From Cupriavidus phytohabitans (GTDB lineage Bacteria > Pseudomonadota > Gammaproteobacteria > Burkholderiales > Burkholderiaceae): DNA of 64,000 nucleotides. Of this stretch, positions 24,568 to 33,734 are shown piece by piece. The stretch spans positions 1-64,000 of the forward strand of contig NZ_AUFE01000007.1 of assembly GCF_000426345.1 (NCBI RefSeq), written 5' to 3'. The notes below the pieces were generated by a model. That model was not told the DNA's origin, did no database searches, and saw only the letters and a list, made by a program, of their open reading frames with translations. A program made the position numbers and the translations under genes. Every line of letters begins with the position of its first letter. The first letter of the stretch is position 1.

Positions 24568-25326
24568 ATGTCCTGGATTCTTGCTGTTGAAACTTCTACG
24601 GAGTGGTGCTCGGTCGCGCTCGGACGTGCGGCGGCCGGCGCCGGCATCGAGTGCCTGGTGCGCCATGAGCACACCGGTGCGCGCTCCTCTGCGCGCGTGC
24701 TGCCCGCCGCCGGCGAGTTGCTGGCCGAGGCCGGCATCGCACTGGCCGATTGCGCCGCGATCGCCTTCGGCGCCGGTCCCGGTTCGTTCACCGGCCTGCG
24801 TACCGCCTGTGGCGTGGCCCAGGGGCTGGCCTTCGGTGCCGGACTGCCGGTGGTGCCGGTCAATACCCTGGCAGCTTGCGCCGAGCGCGTACGCGCCGCC
24901 GAGCCAGAGCTGCCCGCGGACACCGCGGTGCTGGTCGCGCTCGACGCGCGCATGGACGAAGCCTATGCGGGAGCCTTCGGCTGGGATACCGCCGCGCAGG
25001 AGTGGGTGGAGCGCACGCCGATGCACGTCGGCGCGCCGGAAACCGTGCAGCTTCCCGGCGGCAAATTCTGGCTGGCGGGCAATGCCGTCACGGTCTTCGG
25101 TGAACGCCTCGCCGGCCTGGCGCGCGCGCAACGCGTGCTGCCGGAGGCGATGCCCCATGCGCAGCCGATGGTCGCCATCGCACTGCGCGCGCTGGCGCGT
25201 GGCGAGGCCATCGACGCCGACCGCGCCATGCCGATCTACCTGCGCGACAAGGTGGCGCAAACCATCGCCGAACGCGAAGCCGCCGCCGCCGCGCGCGCCG
25301 CGGCCACGGCCGGGAGCGCATCGTGA
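24568..25326 (+). CDS. tsaB: tRNA threonylcarbamoyladenosine biosynthesis protein TsaB
   Basis: A 252-residue protein of the ASKHA fold, partner of TsaD in forming t6A37 of tRNAs. It starts MSWILAVETSTEWCSVAL, contains the signature AFGAGPGSFTGLRTACGVAQ (about 67-86) and ends with an Ala-rich tail. Metal-binding residues of TsaD are absent, as expected for TsaB. The ATG at 24568 is the first that matches the family N-terminus. It is the first gene of a tightly overlapping operon with rimI, a uracil-DNA glycosylase and DUF1853. Confidence 0.95.
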   Translation: MSWILAVETSTEWCSVALGRAAAGAGIECLVRHEHTGARSSARVLPAAGELLAEAGIALADCAAIAFGAGPGSFTGLRTACGVAQGLAFGAGLPVVPVNTLAACAERVRAAEPELPADTAVLVALDARMDEAYAGAFGWDTAAQEWVERTPMHVGAPETVQLPGGKFWLAGNAVTVFGERLAGLARAQRVLPEAMPHAQPMVAIALRALARGEAIDADRAMPIYLRDKVAQTIAEREAAAAARAAATAGSAS

Positions 25327-25898
25327 GCGCAGCCTATCCGCTGGAAGAGCGCGCCGACTGGCCGGCCGTGCCCGCCATGCCGCCGCTGCCCCCGGGCTTT
25401 GCGCTGGGCAGGATGAGCGCGCTCGACCTGGAAGCGGTAGCCGGCATCGAGGCACGCGCATACAGCCATCCGTGGACGCGCGGCAATTTCGAGAACTCTG
25501 TCAAGGCAGGGCATCTCGGCCTGACCCTGCGTGATTCCGCCGGCACGCTGGTGGCCTATGCCGTGCTGATGCCGGTGGTCGACGAGATGCACCTGCTCAA
25601 TATCACCGTCGACCCGCCGCGCCAGCGCCAGGGACTGGGGCGGCTGATGCTGTCGATCGTGCTGGCGACCTCGCACGCGCATCGCATCCATACCATGCTG
25701 CTGGAGGTGCGTCCGTCCAATACCGGCGCGATCGCGCTGTACCAGGCCGCCGGGTTTGCCGAGATCGGCCGCCGCAAGGGCTATTATCCGGCGGCGGGCC
25801 GACTCCGCGAAGACGCGCTGGTGTTGCGCCGGAGCTGGCCTGACGATGTCGCCCGGGAAAGAATGGAAAGCAGGGAAGGCGGGGAGGGCCGGGCATGA
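25323..25898 (+). CDS. rimI: Ribosomal protein S18-alanine N-acetyltransferase RimI
   Basis: A 191-residue GNAT enzyme. The acetyl-CoA loop reads VDPPRQRQGLGRLMLSIVL, followed by LEVRPSNTGAIALYQAAGF and the closing IGRRKGYYP that is typical of RimI. It should acetylate the N-terminus of S18. GTG start at 25323 overlaps the tsaB stop as GTGA, and its own stop overlaps the next start as ATGA. About 30 extra residues precede the GNAT core compared with E. coli RimI (148 residues). Confidence 0.93.
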   Translation: MSAAYPLEERADWPAVPAMPPLPPGFALGRMSALDLEAVAGIEARAYSHPWTRGNFENSVKAGHLGLTLRDSAGTLVAYAVLMPVVDEMHLLNITVDPPRQRQGLGRLMLSIVLATSHAHRIHTMLLEVRPSNTGAIALYQAAGFAEIGRRKGYYPAAGRLREDALVLRRSWPDDVARERMESREGGEGRA

Positions 25899-26791
25899 GC
25901 CGCCGCGCGCGATTCCTCGAGGCGCTGGGCATCACGGCCGAATGGGTGCCGCGGGCACGCGATGACGCGCCGCAGGCGGAGGTGGTGTCCGAAGCCGTTG
26001 CTGTTGCCGCGCCCGTTGCCACGCCCGTTGCCGGGCCCGTCACGGTGGCCGCGCAGGCCGCTGCGCCAGTCGTGGAAGCCGCGCCGGCGATCGAAACGGC
26101 GATCCCGCTGGTGCCTGTCGCCCCGGTGGCGGCGCCTGTCTCGCGTGCGCCAGCCGAGCCCTCGCTGGTACCGGCCGGCCCCGAACCCGACTCGGCGCAG
26201 GCCGGGCGCGAGGCTGCCATCGCCGCCATGGCATGGCCCGCGCTGGATGCCGCCGTGGCCGGATGCACCGCTTGCGGACTGTGCCAGACACGCACCAATG
26301 CCGTCTTCGGCGTCGGCGACCGGCAGGCGGAATGGATGCTGGTCGGCGAGGCCCCGGGCGAGAACGAAGACCTGCAGGGCGAGCCCTTCGTCGGCCAGGC
26401 CGGCAAGCTGCTCGACAACATGCTGGGCGCGCTCGGCCTGGCGCGCGGGCGCAACGTCTTTATCGCCAACGTGCTCAAGTGCCGCCCGCCGGGCAACCGC
26501 AATCCCGAGCCGGCCGAGGTGGCGCAGTGCGAGCCGTTCCTGCGCCGCCAGATCGCGCTGGTGCGCCCCAGGGTGATCGTGGTGCTGGGCCGCTTCGCCG
26601 CGCAGTCGCTGCTGCGCACCACCACGCCGATCGGCAAGCTGCGCGGCACCGTGCATGCTTATGAAGGCATCCCCGTGGTGGTGACCTACCACCCGGCCTA
26701 CCTGCTGCGCACGCTGACCGACAAGGCGCGCGCATGGGAAGACCTGTGCCTGGCCCGCGAGGTACATGACCGTGCGGGAGCTGGGGCCTGA
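25895..26791 (+). CDS. Family 4-type uracil-DNA glycosylase with iron-sulfur cluster
   Basis: A 298-residue protein. After an Ala/Val/Pro-rich N-terminal linker of about 100 residues comes the glycosylase core: C-x2-C of GCTACGLCQ, active site GEAPGENEDLQGEPFVGQAG, the second cysteine pair in LKCRPPGNRNPEPAEVAQCE, and VTYHPAYLLR with the intercalation-loop His. It removes uracil from DNA after cytosine deamination. The long low-complexity linker is common in beta-proteobacteria and may mediate partner binding. ATG at 25895 overlaps rimI. Confidence 0.94.
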   Translation: MSRRARFLEALGITAEWVPRARDDAPQAEVVSEAVAVAAPVATPVAGPVTVAAQAAAPVVEAAPAIETAIPLVPVAPVAAPVSRAPAEPSLVPAGPEPDSAQAGREAAIAAMAWPALDAAVAGCTACGLCQTRTNAVFGVGDRQAEWMLVGEAPGENEDLQGEPFVGQAGKLLDNMLGALGLARGRNVFIANVLKCRPPGNRNPEPAEVAQCEPFLRRQIALVRPRVIVVLGRFAAQSLLRTTTPIGKLRGTVHAYEGIPVVVTYHPAYLLRTLTDKARAWEDLCLAREVHDRAGAGA

Positions 26792-27911
26792 CCTCTCGCT
26801 GCATCGCGGCGGCGACGGCAACCTGCCGCCGGAGCCGCCGCTGTGGCGCCGCGCCTTGTCGCCGCGCACGCGCGACCTGGCCTGGGCCACGCTGTCGCCG
26901 CCGCTGCTGTCCGCGGTAGCGGGTGCCGCGCCGGCGCACTGGCCCGCCGGTACGCTGGCGGCGTGGCGGCACTGGCTGGAAGCCGCCGACCCGGCGGCAT
27001 TGCCAGCCACCATCGACGAGCTGGCCGGTGGCCATGTCGCCTTTCCCCCCGATCCCGTTCCCGGCCCGGGCGCGCCGCATGCGCAGGATCCCGCCAGCCG
27101 CAGCCTGCGGCTGGGACGCCATGCCGAACGGCTGCTGCATTTCGCTCTGCGCCATATGGAGGGGCTGACGCTGCTGGCGGCCAACGTCCCGGTGCGGCGC
27201 GCCGGCGCGCATGGCATCCGCACGCTGGGCGAGCTGGACTTCGTCTGGCGCGAGCAGGCCTCCGGCGACGTGGTCCACTGGGAAATGGCCGCCAAGTTTT
27301 ACCTGATGCCCGGCGCCGTTGCGGCGCCGACCCTGCATGATTTCGTCGGGCCAAACATGGTCGACCGGCTGGGTGACAAGCTCGGGCATGTGGTTGGGCG
27401 CCAGCTGCCGCTGGGGCGCACGCCGGAAGCGCGCACGCTGCTCGGCCATGTCGTCGACCGCAGCGAGGTTTACCTGCTGGGTTGGCTGTTCTACCGGGAC
27501 GGGCAAGTGCCGGCGGGACTCGACGGGCTGGGCATCGCCCCGGACCATCTGCAAGGCTGGTGGTCGACGCTGGACGGCTGGCGCGCGCGCGCGGCGGCGC
27601 GGCCGGGCCTGCGCTGGTGCCGGCTGCCGCGTTCGGGATGGTTGTCGGGGGCGCTGGTGCCTGCCAGCGGCACGGAGGAGGTCGATGCCCTGTACGCCGC
27701 GCTGGCGCTGCGCTTTGCCGATCCGCGCCACGACCACGGCTGGCGCCGCGAAGCGCCGGTGATGCTGTGCGAGCTGGAGCCGGCCGGCCACGGCTGGTGG
27801 CGCGAATGCTCGCGCGGTTTCGTGGTGCCGCCGGGATGGGAGGCGCGGGCCATGGCGCGGGCGGCGGAGCCGGCGCGGCAGGGTGTGCAGACGCTGGCCG
27901 ACGGCCCCTGA
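26766..27911 (+). CDS. DUF1853 family protein
   Basis: A 381-residue protein of unknown function. The conserved segments are GRHAERLLHFALRHM (about 115-130), GIRTLGELDFVWR, VHWEMAAKFYLM and FVGPNMVDRLGDKLGHVVG, which with the Glu-Asp and Glu-x-Lys pattern recall PD-(D/E)xK nuclease-like folds. It starts 26 bases inside the uracil-DNA glycosylase gene, the tight link to a DNA repair gene fitting a nucleic-acid role, but this is inference. Confidence 0.85.
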   Translation: MTVRELGPDLSLHRGGDGNLPPEPPLWRRALSPRTRDLAWATLSPPLLSAVAGAAPAHWPAGTLAAWRHWLEAADPAALPATIDELAGGHVAFPPDPVPGPGAPHAQDPASRSLRLGRHAERLLHFALRHMEGLTLLAANVPVRRAGAHGIRTLGELDFVWREQASGDVVHWEMAAKFYLMPGAVAAPTLHDFVGPNMVDRLGDKLGHVVGRQLPLGRTPEARTLLGHVVDRSEVYLLGWLFYRDGQVPAGLDGLGIAPDHLQGWWSTLDGWRARAAARPGLRWCRLPRSGWLSGALVPASGTEEVDALYAALALRFADPRHDHGWRREAPVMLCELEPAGHGWWRECSRGFVVPPGWEARAMARAAEPARQGVQTLADGP

Positions 27912-27934
27912 GCGGGGCGCCGGCCAGGGGGAGG

Positions 27935-29254
27935 TCAGTGGTGCTTGTCCTCGCCGATCATCGCCAGCGAGTTGAAGGTGTTCATGTTGTACTTGTGCAG
28001 CTTGATCACCAGCATCATGGTCAGGCAGATGAACAGGCCCAGCGCGATGATGACGATGCCGATCGGCACGTTGAGCTTGATCAGCAGCGCGTACAGGCAC
28101 AACATCAGCAGCACCGATACGTTTTCATTGAAATTCTGTACCGCGATCGAGTGGCCAGCCGACAGCAGCACGTGCCCGCGGTGCTGCAGCAGTGCGTTCA
28201 TCGGCACCACGAAGTAGCCCGACATCGCGCCCACCAGCATCAGGAACACGTAGGCGATGGCCATGTACAGCGGCATGTGCAGCCCCAGGATGTGCAGCGT
28301 CACCTGGGGCATGGCGTCCTTGGTATAGAAGGCCATGATCATCACGGTCGCGCCCATCGCCACGCCGAAGGGCAGCACCGACAGCGACTTGCGCAGCGGA
28401 ATGCGCGCGGCGGCGGCGATTGCGCCCACGGCCACGCCCACGGCCACTACCGCCTGCAGCAGCGCACCCTGCGACAGGTTCAGGCCGAGGGACTTCTCCG
28501 CCCACTTCAGCACGATGAACTGCAGCGTCGCGCCCACGCCCCAGAACAGCGTCGTCACCGCCAGCGAGATCTGGCCCAGCTTGTCGCGCCACAGCGCCAG
28601 GAAGCAGTCGCCGAACTCGGCGATCAGCTTGATCGGGTTCTTTTCCTGCTGCGGGTAGCGGGCGCCGGTATCGGGAATGAACAGGTTGAACACCGACGCG
28701 ATCACGTAGAACAGCATGATCACGACCATCGCGGCCTCGGCCGGGGTGTCGATGCCGGTGTTGATCCAGGGCAGGTCGAGCCGCATCAGGATGTCCGACA
28801 CGTGCACCGAAATCAGCGCGCCCCCCACCACGGTGCCCAGGATGATCGAGCCCACCGTCAGCCCCTCGATCCAGCCATTGGCCAGCACCAGCTTCTCCGG
28901 CGGCAGCAGCTCGGTCAGGATGCCGTACTTGGCCGGCGAGTACGCCGCCGCGCCGAAGCCCACCACGCCATAGGCCAGCAGCGGGTGCAAGCCGAACATC
29001 ATGATCGCGCAGCCGACCACCTTGATGGCATTGGTGATGAGCATCACCCGCCCCTTGGGCATCGAGTCGGCAAAGGCACCGACGAAGGCGGCGAGGATGA
29101 CGTAGGAGAGAACGAAGAACAGCTTGAGCAGCGGGGTCATCCACTGCGGGGAATGCAATTCGGTGAGAAGGGCGATGGCGGCGATCAGTAACGCATTGTC
29201 GGCCAGCGACGAAAAAAATTGCGCGGCCATGATGGTGTAAAAACCCTTCTTCAT
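27935..29254 (-). CDS. lplT: Lysophospholipid transporter LplT
   Basis: A 439-residue, 12-TM MFS protein that flips lysophospholipids across the inner membrane for reacylation. It starts MKKGFYTIMAAQFFSSLADN as LplT proteins do, with FADSMPKGRVMLITN after TM2 (motif A region) and AAYSPAKYGILTELLPPEK as the family signature. The frame is open 54 codons further upstream to an ATG at 29416 with a polar, non-conserved sequence, so a longer product is possible; GGAG lies 14 bases before the chosen start, rather far. It is divergent from alr. Confidence 0.9.
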   Translation of the reverse strand: MKKGFYTIMAAQFFSSLADNALLIAAIALLTELHSPQWMTPLLKLFFVLSYVILAAFVGAFADSMPKGRVMLITNAIKVVGCAIMMFGLHPLLAYGVVGFGAAAYSPAKYGILTELLPPEKLVLANGWIEGLTVGSIILGTVVGGALISVHVSDILMRLDLPWINTGIDTPAEAAMVVIMLFYVIASVFNLFIPDTGARYPQQEKNPIKLIAEFGDCFLALWRDKLGQISLAVTTLFWGVGATLQFIVLKWAEKSLGLNLSQGALLQAVVAVGVAVGAIAAAARIPLRKSLSVLPFGVAMGATVMIMAFYTKDAMPQVTLHILGLHMPLYMAIAYVFLMLVGAMSGYFVVPMNALLQHRGHVLLSAGHSIAVQNFNENVSVLLMLCLYALLIKLNVPIGIVIIALGLFICLTMMLVIKLHKYNMNTFNSLAMIGEDKHH

Positions 29255-29863
29255 GCTTTCGACTTTGTCTCCATCGCGGACTTCCGTCACGTCGGTCAGG
29301 GCGGCACCGGCTGGGGAGGCTATGGTTTGCAGGGAACCTTGCGCGGCGGCCGTGTCGAATTGTCTCGGTTGCACTGCGCTGCGGCGTCGTGAGGCTTGCC
29401 TGACAGTCATTGACATAATGCTTCGCTTTTAGAACATGGCCGGAGCGTCCGGCTTTATATCACGAAAACATGGCATTTCCGAACCCCGGCAAGGTGCCTT
29501 TTTGACTGCAAATTGCCGCGCCGATTCCCCGATGACCCCCGGCAGCGGCTTCCGGATGTGTTCAAATAACGGCTGCGATCCCGGCCGGACGACCGGAGCT
29601 ACCCTGACTGGCCTGACTGGTGCAGTGGCAAGACGATATCGCAGCCGGACGCCCCAAGTGACCAGGCAAACGCAAATTTCCCATGGCCGCTCACCTTAGC
29701 GCGACATGCCCGCAATATGAAGCACTTCGCATGCATCCACATACCGTCGCCCGCTGACAGGTGACGCTCGCGCCATTGAAACTGAGACAGAGCCGTCCTT
29801 CCAGTTCCCGCAGTGACGTGCGCGATGCGCCACGGCGCTGCCTGATTTCCGAGATGTGACTCC
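29255..29863. other. Long intergenic region between lplT and alr
   Basis: About 600 bases with no convincing gene; two overlapping opposite-strand frames lack ribosome binding sites and resemble nothing. It must contain the divergent promoters of lplT and alr. A small hairpin GCCGGA-GCG-TCCGGC at 29439-29453 is followed by TTTATAT. If lplT uses the upstream start, 29255-29416 is coding. Confidence 0.4.
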
Positions 29864-30985
29864 ATGCCAAGACCCATTCACGCCGTCATCCACCAACCCG
29901 CCCTGGCCAACAACCTCGACGTGGTCCGCCGCAGCGCCCCTGCTTCGCGCATCTGGGCCGTCGTCAAGGCCAATGCCTACGGCCACGGCATCCGCCGCGT
30001 CTTTGCCGCGCTGCGCGGCACCGACGGCTTTGGCCTGCTGGACCTGAATGAAGCCGTGCTGCTGCGCGACCTGGGCTGGCAGGGCCCGATCCTGCTGCTG
30101 GAGGGTTTTTTCCAGCCGCAGGACGTTGCCCTGATCGAACAGTATCGGCTCACCACCGCAATCCACTGCGACGAACAGTTGCGCATGCTGGAAAGCGCGC
30201 GTCCCAAGGGGCCGCTGGCGATCCAGCTCAAGCTGAACACCGGCATGAACCGGCTGGGCTTCCACCCCGCCCAGTACCGCGCCGCGTGGGAGCGCGCCCG
30301 CGCCATGCCCTGTGTGGGGAGTATCGTCCATATGACGCATTTTTCCGATGCGGATAGTCCCCGAGGCATTGCCCACCAGATCAAGGCCTTCGACGCCGCC
30401 ACCGCCAACCTGCCGGGCGAGGCCAGCCTGTCGAACTCGGCCGCGGTGCTGTGGCATCCGCAGGCGCACCGCGCGTGGGTGCGTCCCGGCATCATCCTGT
30501 ACGGCGCCTCGCCGACCGGGCGCGATGCCGATATCGCGGGCAGCGGCCTGCAGCCGGCCATGTCGCTGCACAGCGAGCTGATCTCGGTGCAGGACCTGCG
30601 GCCGGGCGAGACGGTGGGTTATGGCTCCTTGTTTACCGCCGAGCGCCCGATGCGCATCGGCGTGGTTGCCTGCGGCTATGCCGACGGCTACCCGCGCCAT
30701 GCCGCCGGCTGGGGCGAGCAGCGCGCGCCGGTGCTGGTCGACGGCGTGCGTACCGAGCTGGTCGGCCGTGTCTCGATGGACATGCTGTGCGTGGACCTGA
30801 CGCCGTGCCCGAAGGCGCGGGTCGGCAGCCCGGTGACGCTGTGGGGCCAGGGCCTGCCGATCGACGAGGTGGCACAGGCCAGCGGCACGGTCGGCTACGA
30901 GCTGATGTGCGCGCTGGCGCCGCGCGTGCCGACCACGGTGGCGACCATCACGGCGTCGGACAGCGCCGCGCCGGCCGTGGTGTAA
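29864..30985 (+). CDS. alr: Alanine racemase
   Basis: A 373-residue PLP enzyme converting L-alanine to D-alanine for peptidoglycan. The PLP lysine lies in [10 protein letters not shown] (Lys36), the GMNRLGF region is conserved, and the catalytic tyrosine is in the GYADGYPRH region followed by [12 protein letters not shown]. The length is standard. It is monocistronic or followed by radA after 110 bases. Confidence 0.97.
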   Translation: MPRPIHAVIHQPALANNLDVVRRSAPASRIWAVVKANAYGHGIRRVFAALRGTDGFGLLDLNEAVLLRDLGWQGPILLLEGFFQPQDVALIEQYRLTTAIHCDEQLRMLESARPKGPLAIQLKLNTGMNRLGFHPAQYRAAWERARAMPCVGSIVHMTHFSDADSPRGIAHQIKAFDAATANLPGEASLSNSAAVLWHPQAHRAWVRPGIILYGASPTGRDADIAGSGLQPAMSLHSELISVQDLRPGETVGYGSLFTAERPMRIGVVACGYADGYPRHAAGWGEQRAPVLVDGVRTELVGRVSMDMLCVDLTPCPKARVGSPVTLWGQGLPIDEVAQASGTVGYELMCALAPRVPTTVATITASDSAAPAVV

Positions 30986-31095
30986 AAGGTTGCAAGCGAG
31001 ACGTGGCGGCAGCGAATGCCGCCGGTTAGCGTGATGTAGTGTGATGGCCGGGCCGCATTTGCGCCCGGCTCGTTCTTTCCCGCAAGGATTTTCCG

Positions 31096-32457
31096 TTGGC
31101 CAAGACCAAGACCGTCTACACCTGTACCGAATGCGGCGGCACCGCGCCGCGCTGGGCCGGCCAGTGCCCGCATTGCCAGCAATGGAACACGCTGGTGGAA
31201 ACGGTGGCCGAGACGGCCGCGTCCAAGCGCTTCCAGCCGCTGGCGGCATCGGCCATGGTGCGCAAGCTGTCCGAGATCGAGGCCGCCGACGTGCCGCGTT
31301 TTTCCAGCGGCATCGACGAGTTCGACCGCGTGCTGGGCGGCGGGCTGGTGTCGGGCGGCGTGGTGCTGATCGGCGGCGATCCCGGCATCGGCAAATCCAC
31401 GCTGCTGCTGCAGGCGCTGGCCAACCTGGCCGGGCAGCGCCGCGTGCTCTATGTCAGCGGCGAAGAATCGGGCGCGCAGATCGCCCTGCGCGCGCAGCGG
31501 CTGGGCGTGGAAAGCCCGGCGCTGGGGCTGCTGGCCGAAATCCAGCTCGAGAAGATCCAGGCCACGCTCGAGGCCGAGAAGCCGGAAGTGGCGGTGATCG
31601 ACTCGATCCAGACGCTGTACTCGGAGGCGCTGACCTCGGCGCCGGGCTCGGTCGCGCAGGTGCGCGAGTGCGCGGCGCAGCTGACGCGCATCGCCAAGAG
31701 CAGCGGCATCACCATCATCCTGGTCGGCCACGTGACCAAGGAAGGCAGCCTGGCCGGGCCGCGCGTGCTGGAGCATATTGTCGACACGGTGCTGTACTTC
31801 GAGGGCGATACGCATTCTTCGCACCGGCTGATCCGCGCCTTCAAGAACCGCTTCGGCGCGGTCAACGAGCTGGGCGTGTTCGCCATGACCGAGCGCGGGC
31901 TGCGCGGCATCAGCAACCCGTCGGCGCTGTTCCTGTCGCAGCATGAAGAGACCGTGCCAGGCTCGTGCGTGCTGGTGACGCAGGAGGGCACGCGCCCGCT
32001 GCTGGTGGAGATCCAGGCGCTGGTCGATACCGCGCACGTGCCCAACCCGCGCCGGCTGGCGGTGGGCCTGGAGCAGAACCGGCTGGCGCTGCTGCTGGCG
32101 GTGCTGCACCGGCACGCGGGCATTGCCTGCTTCGACCAGGATGTGTTCCTGAACGCGGTGGGCGGGGTCAAGATCACCGAGCCGGCCGCCGACCTGGCGG
32201 TGCTGCTGTCGATCCATTCGTCGATGCGCAACAAGCCGCTGCCGCGCGGGCTGGTCGTGTTTGGCGAAGTCGGCCTGGCCGGCGAGATCCGGCCCAGCCC
32301 GCGGGGCCAGGAGCGCCTGAAGGAAGCCGCCAAGCTGGGTTTCACGCTGGCCGTGATCCCCAAGGCCAATGCGCCCAAGCAGAAGATCGACGGCCTTGAA
32401 GTGATCGCGGTGGAGCGCATCGAGCAGGCGATCGATCGCGTGCGCCACCTGGACTGA
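31096..32457 (+). CDS. radA: DNA repair protein RadA
   Basis: A 453-residue branch-migration helicase. N-terminal C4 zinc finger YTCTECGGTAPRWAGQCPHC, Walker A GGDPGIGKST at about 95, the RadA-specific FKNRFGAVNELG (KNRFG) motif, and a C-terminal Lon-protease-like domain (VFGEVGLAGEIRP). It processes recombination intermediates with RecA. I use the TTG at 31096-31098, preceded by AAGGA, because no ATG lies upstream of the zinc finger. Confidence 0.97.
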   Translation: MAKTKTVYTCTECGGTAPRWAGQCPHCQQWNTLVETVAETAASKRFQPLAASAMVRKLSEIEAADVPRFSSGIDEFDRVLGGGLVSGGVVLIGGDPGIGKSTLLLQALANLAGQRRVLYVSGEESGAQIALRAQRLGVESPALGLLAEIQLEKIQATLEAEKPEVAVIDSIQTLYSEALTSAPGSVAQVRECAAQLTRIAKSSGITIILVGHVTKEGSLAGPRVLEHIVDTVLYFEGDTHSSHRLIRAFKNRFGAVNELGVFAMTERGLRGISNPSALFLSQHEETVPGSCVLVTQEGTRPLLVEIQALVDTAHVPNPRRLAVGLEQNRLALLLAVLHRHAGIACFDQDVFLNAVGGVKITEPAADLAVLLSIHSSMRNKPLPRGLVVFGEVGLAGEIRPSPRGQERLKEAAKLGFTLAVIPKANAPKQKIDGLEVIAVERIEQAIDRVRHLD

Positions 32458-32460
32458 GGC

Positions 32461-33027
32461 ATGGACGACGGCAGCTTGCGCATCGAAACCCCGCGGCTGC
32501 GGCTGCGCCAGTGGCGCGATGCCGACTATGCGCCATTCGCCGCGCTGAATGCCGACGCGGAGGTGATGCGCTATTTCCCCGCGCCGCTGACGCGGGCCGA
32601 AAGCGACGCGATGGCGGATCGTTGCCGGGCACTGATCGCTGGGCGCGGGTGGGGGCCGTGGGCCGTCGAGCGCAAGCTGGACGGCGTCTTCGTGGGCTTT
32701 GTCGGCTTGCACGAACCGGCTGCCGCGCTGCCGTTCTCGCCTTGTGTCGAGGTCGCCTGGCGCCTGGCGCGCGATGCGTGGGGCAGCGGCCTTGCCACCG
32801 AAGCGGCCCGCGCTGCGCTGGCCTATGGCTTCGGCACGCTTGGCCTGGACGAGATCGTTTCCTTCACCACGCTGGACAACCGCCGCTCGCGCGCGGTGAT
32901 GGAACGGCTGGGCATGCGCGAGGATGCGCTGGGGTTCGAACATCCTGCGCTGCCGCCGGGGCATCCGCTGCGTTCCCATTGCCTGTACCGTTTGCCGCGC
33001 GCGACATGGCGGGCGGGCGCGGCATAG
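32461..33027 (+). CDS. GNAT-family N-acetyltransferase (RimJ/RimL-like)
   Basis: A 188-residue acetyltransferase of the RimJ/RimL type: starts with IETPRLRLRQWRDADYAPFA, has the acetyl-CoA loop RDAWGSGLATEAARAALAYG and SFTTLDNRRSRAVMERLGM. The substrate (protein N-terminus or small amine) is unknown. It starts three bases after the radA stop codon, so it is probably co-transcribed. Confidence 0.9.
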   Translation: MDDGSLRIETPRLRLRQWRDADYAPFAALNADAEVMRYFPAPLTRAESDAMADRCRALIAGRGWGPWAVERKLDGVFVGFVGLHEPAAALPFSPCVEVAWRLARDAWGSGLATEAARAALAYGFGTLGLDEIVSFTTLDNRRSRAVMERLGMREDALGFEHPALPPGHPLRSHCLYRLPRATWRAGAA

Positions 33028-33181
33028 TGCCCTGCGTCAATCCGCCACAGGGCAGGGGATGCGCAGCCGATGTGATGCCCAAGGCGGGCGCGGAAAAATC
33101 GGTAATAATGCGCAGCAATGCCGCGCCCCGAACTGAAGTCACTTGACGGCACTGCTTACCGGATCACCCTCTATCACCACT

Positions 33182-33667
33182 ATGCAAGCCAATTCCCGCG
33201 CCTATTTCTTGCTGATCGCCCTCGTTTCCTTCGGCCTGGTCGGCGTTGCGCTCTACCTGCAGTTTGAAAAGGGCTACCAGCCCTGTCCGCTTTGCGTGAT
33301 GCAGCGCTTTGCATTTATCGGCATCGGCATCTTCTCGCTGCTCGCCGTGGTGGCACAGAACACGCGTTCGTTGTGGCAGGGCCTGGGCATGCTGTCGGGT
33401 ATCGCCGGCATTGCCGTGGCGGTTTACCACGTGTCGCTGCTGCTGAACCCGAAGGCGACCTGCGGCATCGATCCGCTGGAGAACTGGGTCAACGCGCTGC
33501 CGACCGCCAAGGTGCTGCCGCAGGTGTTCTATGCCGATGGCCTGTGCGCGGCGCCGCTGCCGCCGGTGCTGGGCCTGTCGGTGCCGGCGTGGTCGCTGAT
33601 CTGGTTGTTTATCCTGACGCTGACATTGGCGGTGGGGTTGATCCGGCGGGAGAAGAATTTCCGTTGA
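33182..33667 (+). CDS. dsbB: Disulfide bond formation protein DsbB
   Basis: A 161-residue four-TM inner-membrane oxidoreductase that reoxidises DsbA and passes electrons to quinone. The first periplasmic pair is PCPLC (about residues 36-40); the second pair is in ATCGIDP and DGLCAAP, as in DsbB. Conserved MQRFAF follows the first pair. The ATG at 33182 matches the family start; a TTG 13 codons upstream is the alternative. A strong terminator follows. Confidence 0.94.
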   Translation: MQANSRAYFLLIALVSFGLVGVALYLQFEKGYQPCPLCVMQRFAFIGIGIFSLLAVVAQNTRSLWQGLGMLSGIAGIAVAVYHVSLLLNPKATCGIDPLENWVNALPTAKVLPQVFYADGLCAAPLPPVLGLSVPAWSLIWLFILTLTLAVGLIRREKNFR

Positions 33668-33690
33668 AGGATGACGGAGTCGGAAAGAGA

Positions 33691-33718
33691 AACCGGCGCA
33701 GTGTGCGCCGGTTTTTTA
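33691..33718 (+). terminator. Intrinsic terminator after dsbB
   Basis: AACCGGCGCA (33691-33700) pairs with TGCGCCGGTT (33704-33713) across a three-base loop and runs into six T. It lies between the convergent dsbB and ABC-F genes. Confidence 0.92.
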
Positions 33719-33734
33719 TTGAGGGAACTATCCT

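Noticed and set aside
29436..29877. Two opposite small frames in the lplT-alr gap
   Set aside because: They overlap on opposite strands, lack ribosome binding sites and show no recognisable sequence; the region is better read as a promoter region.
30895..32979. A 694-codon minus-strand frame across radA and the GNAT gene
   Set aside because: Runs through three well-recognised plus-strand genes; composition (Gln, Arg, His rich) is that of a shadow.
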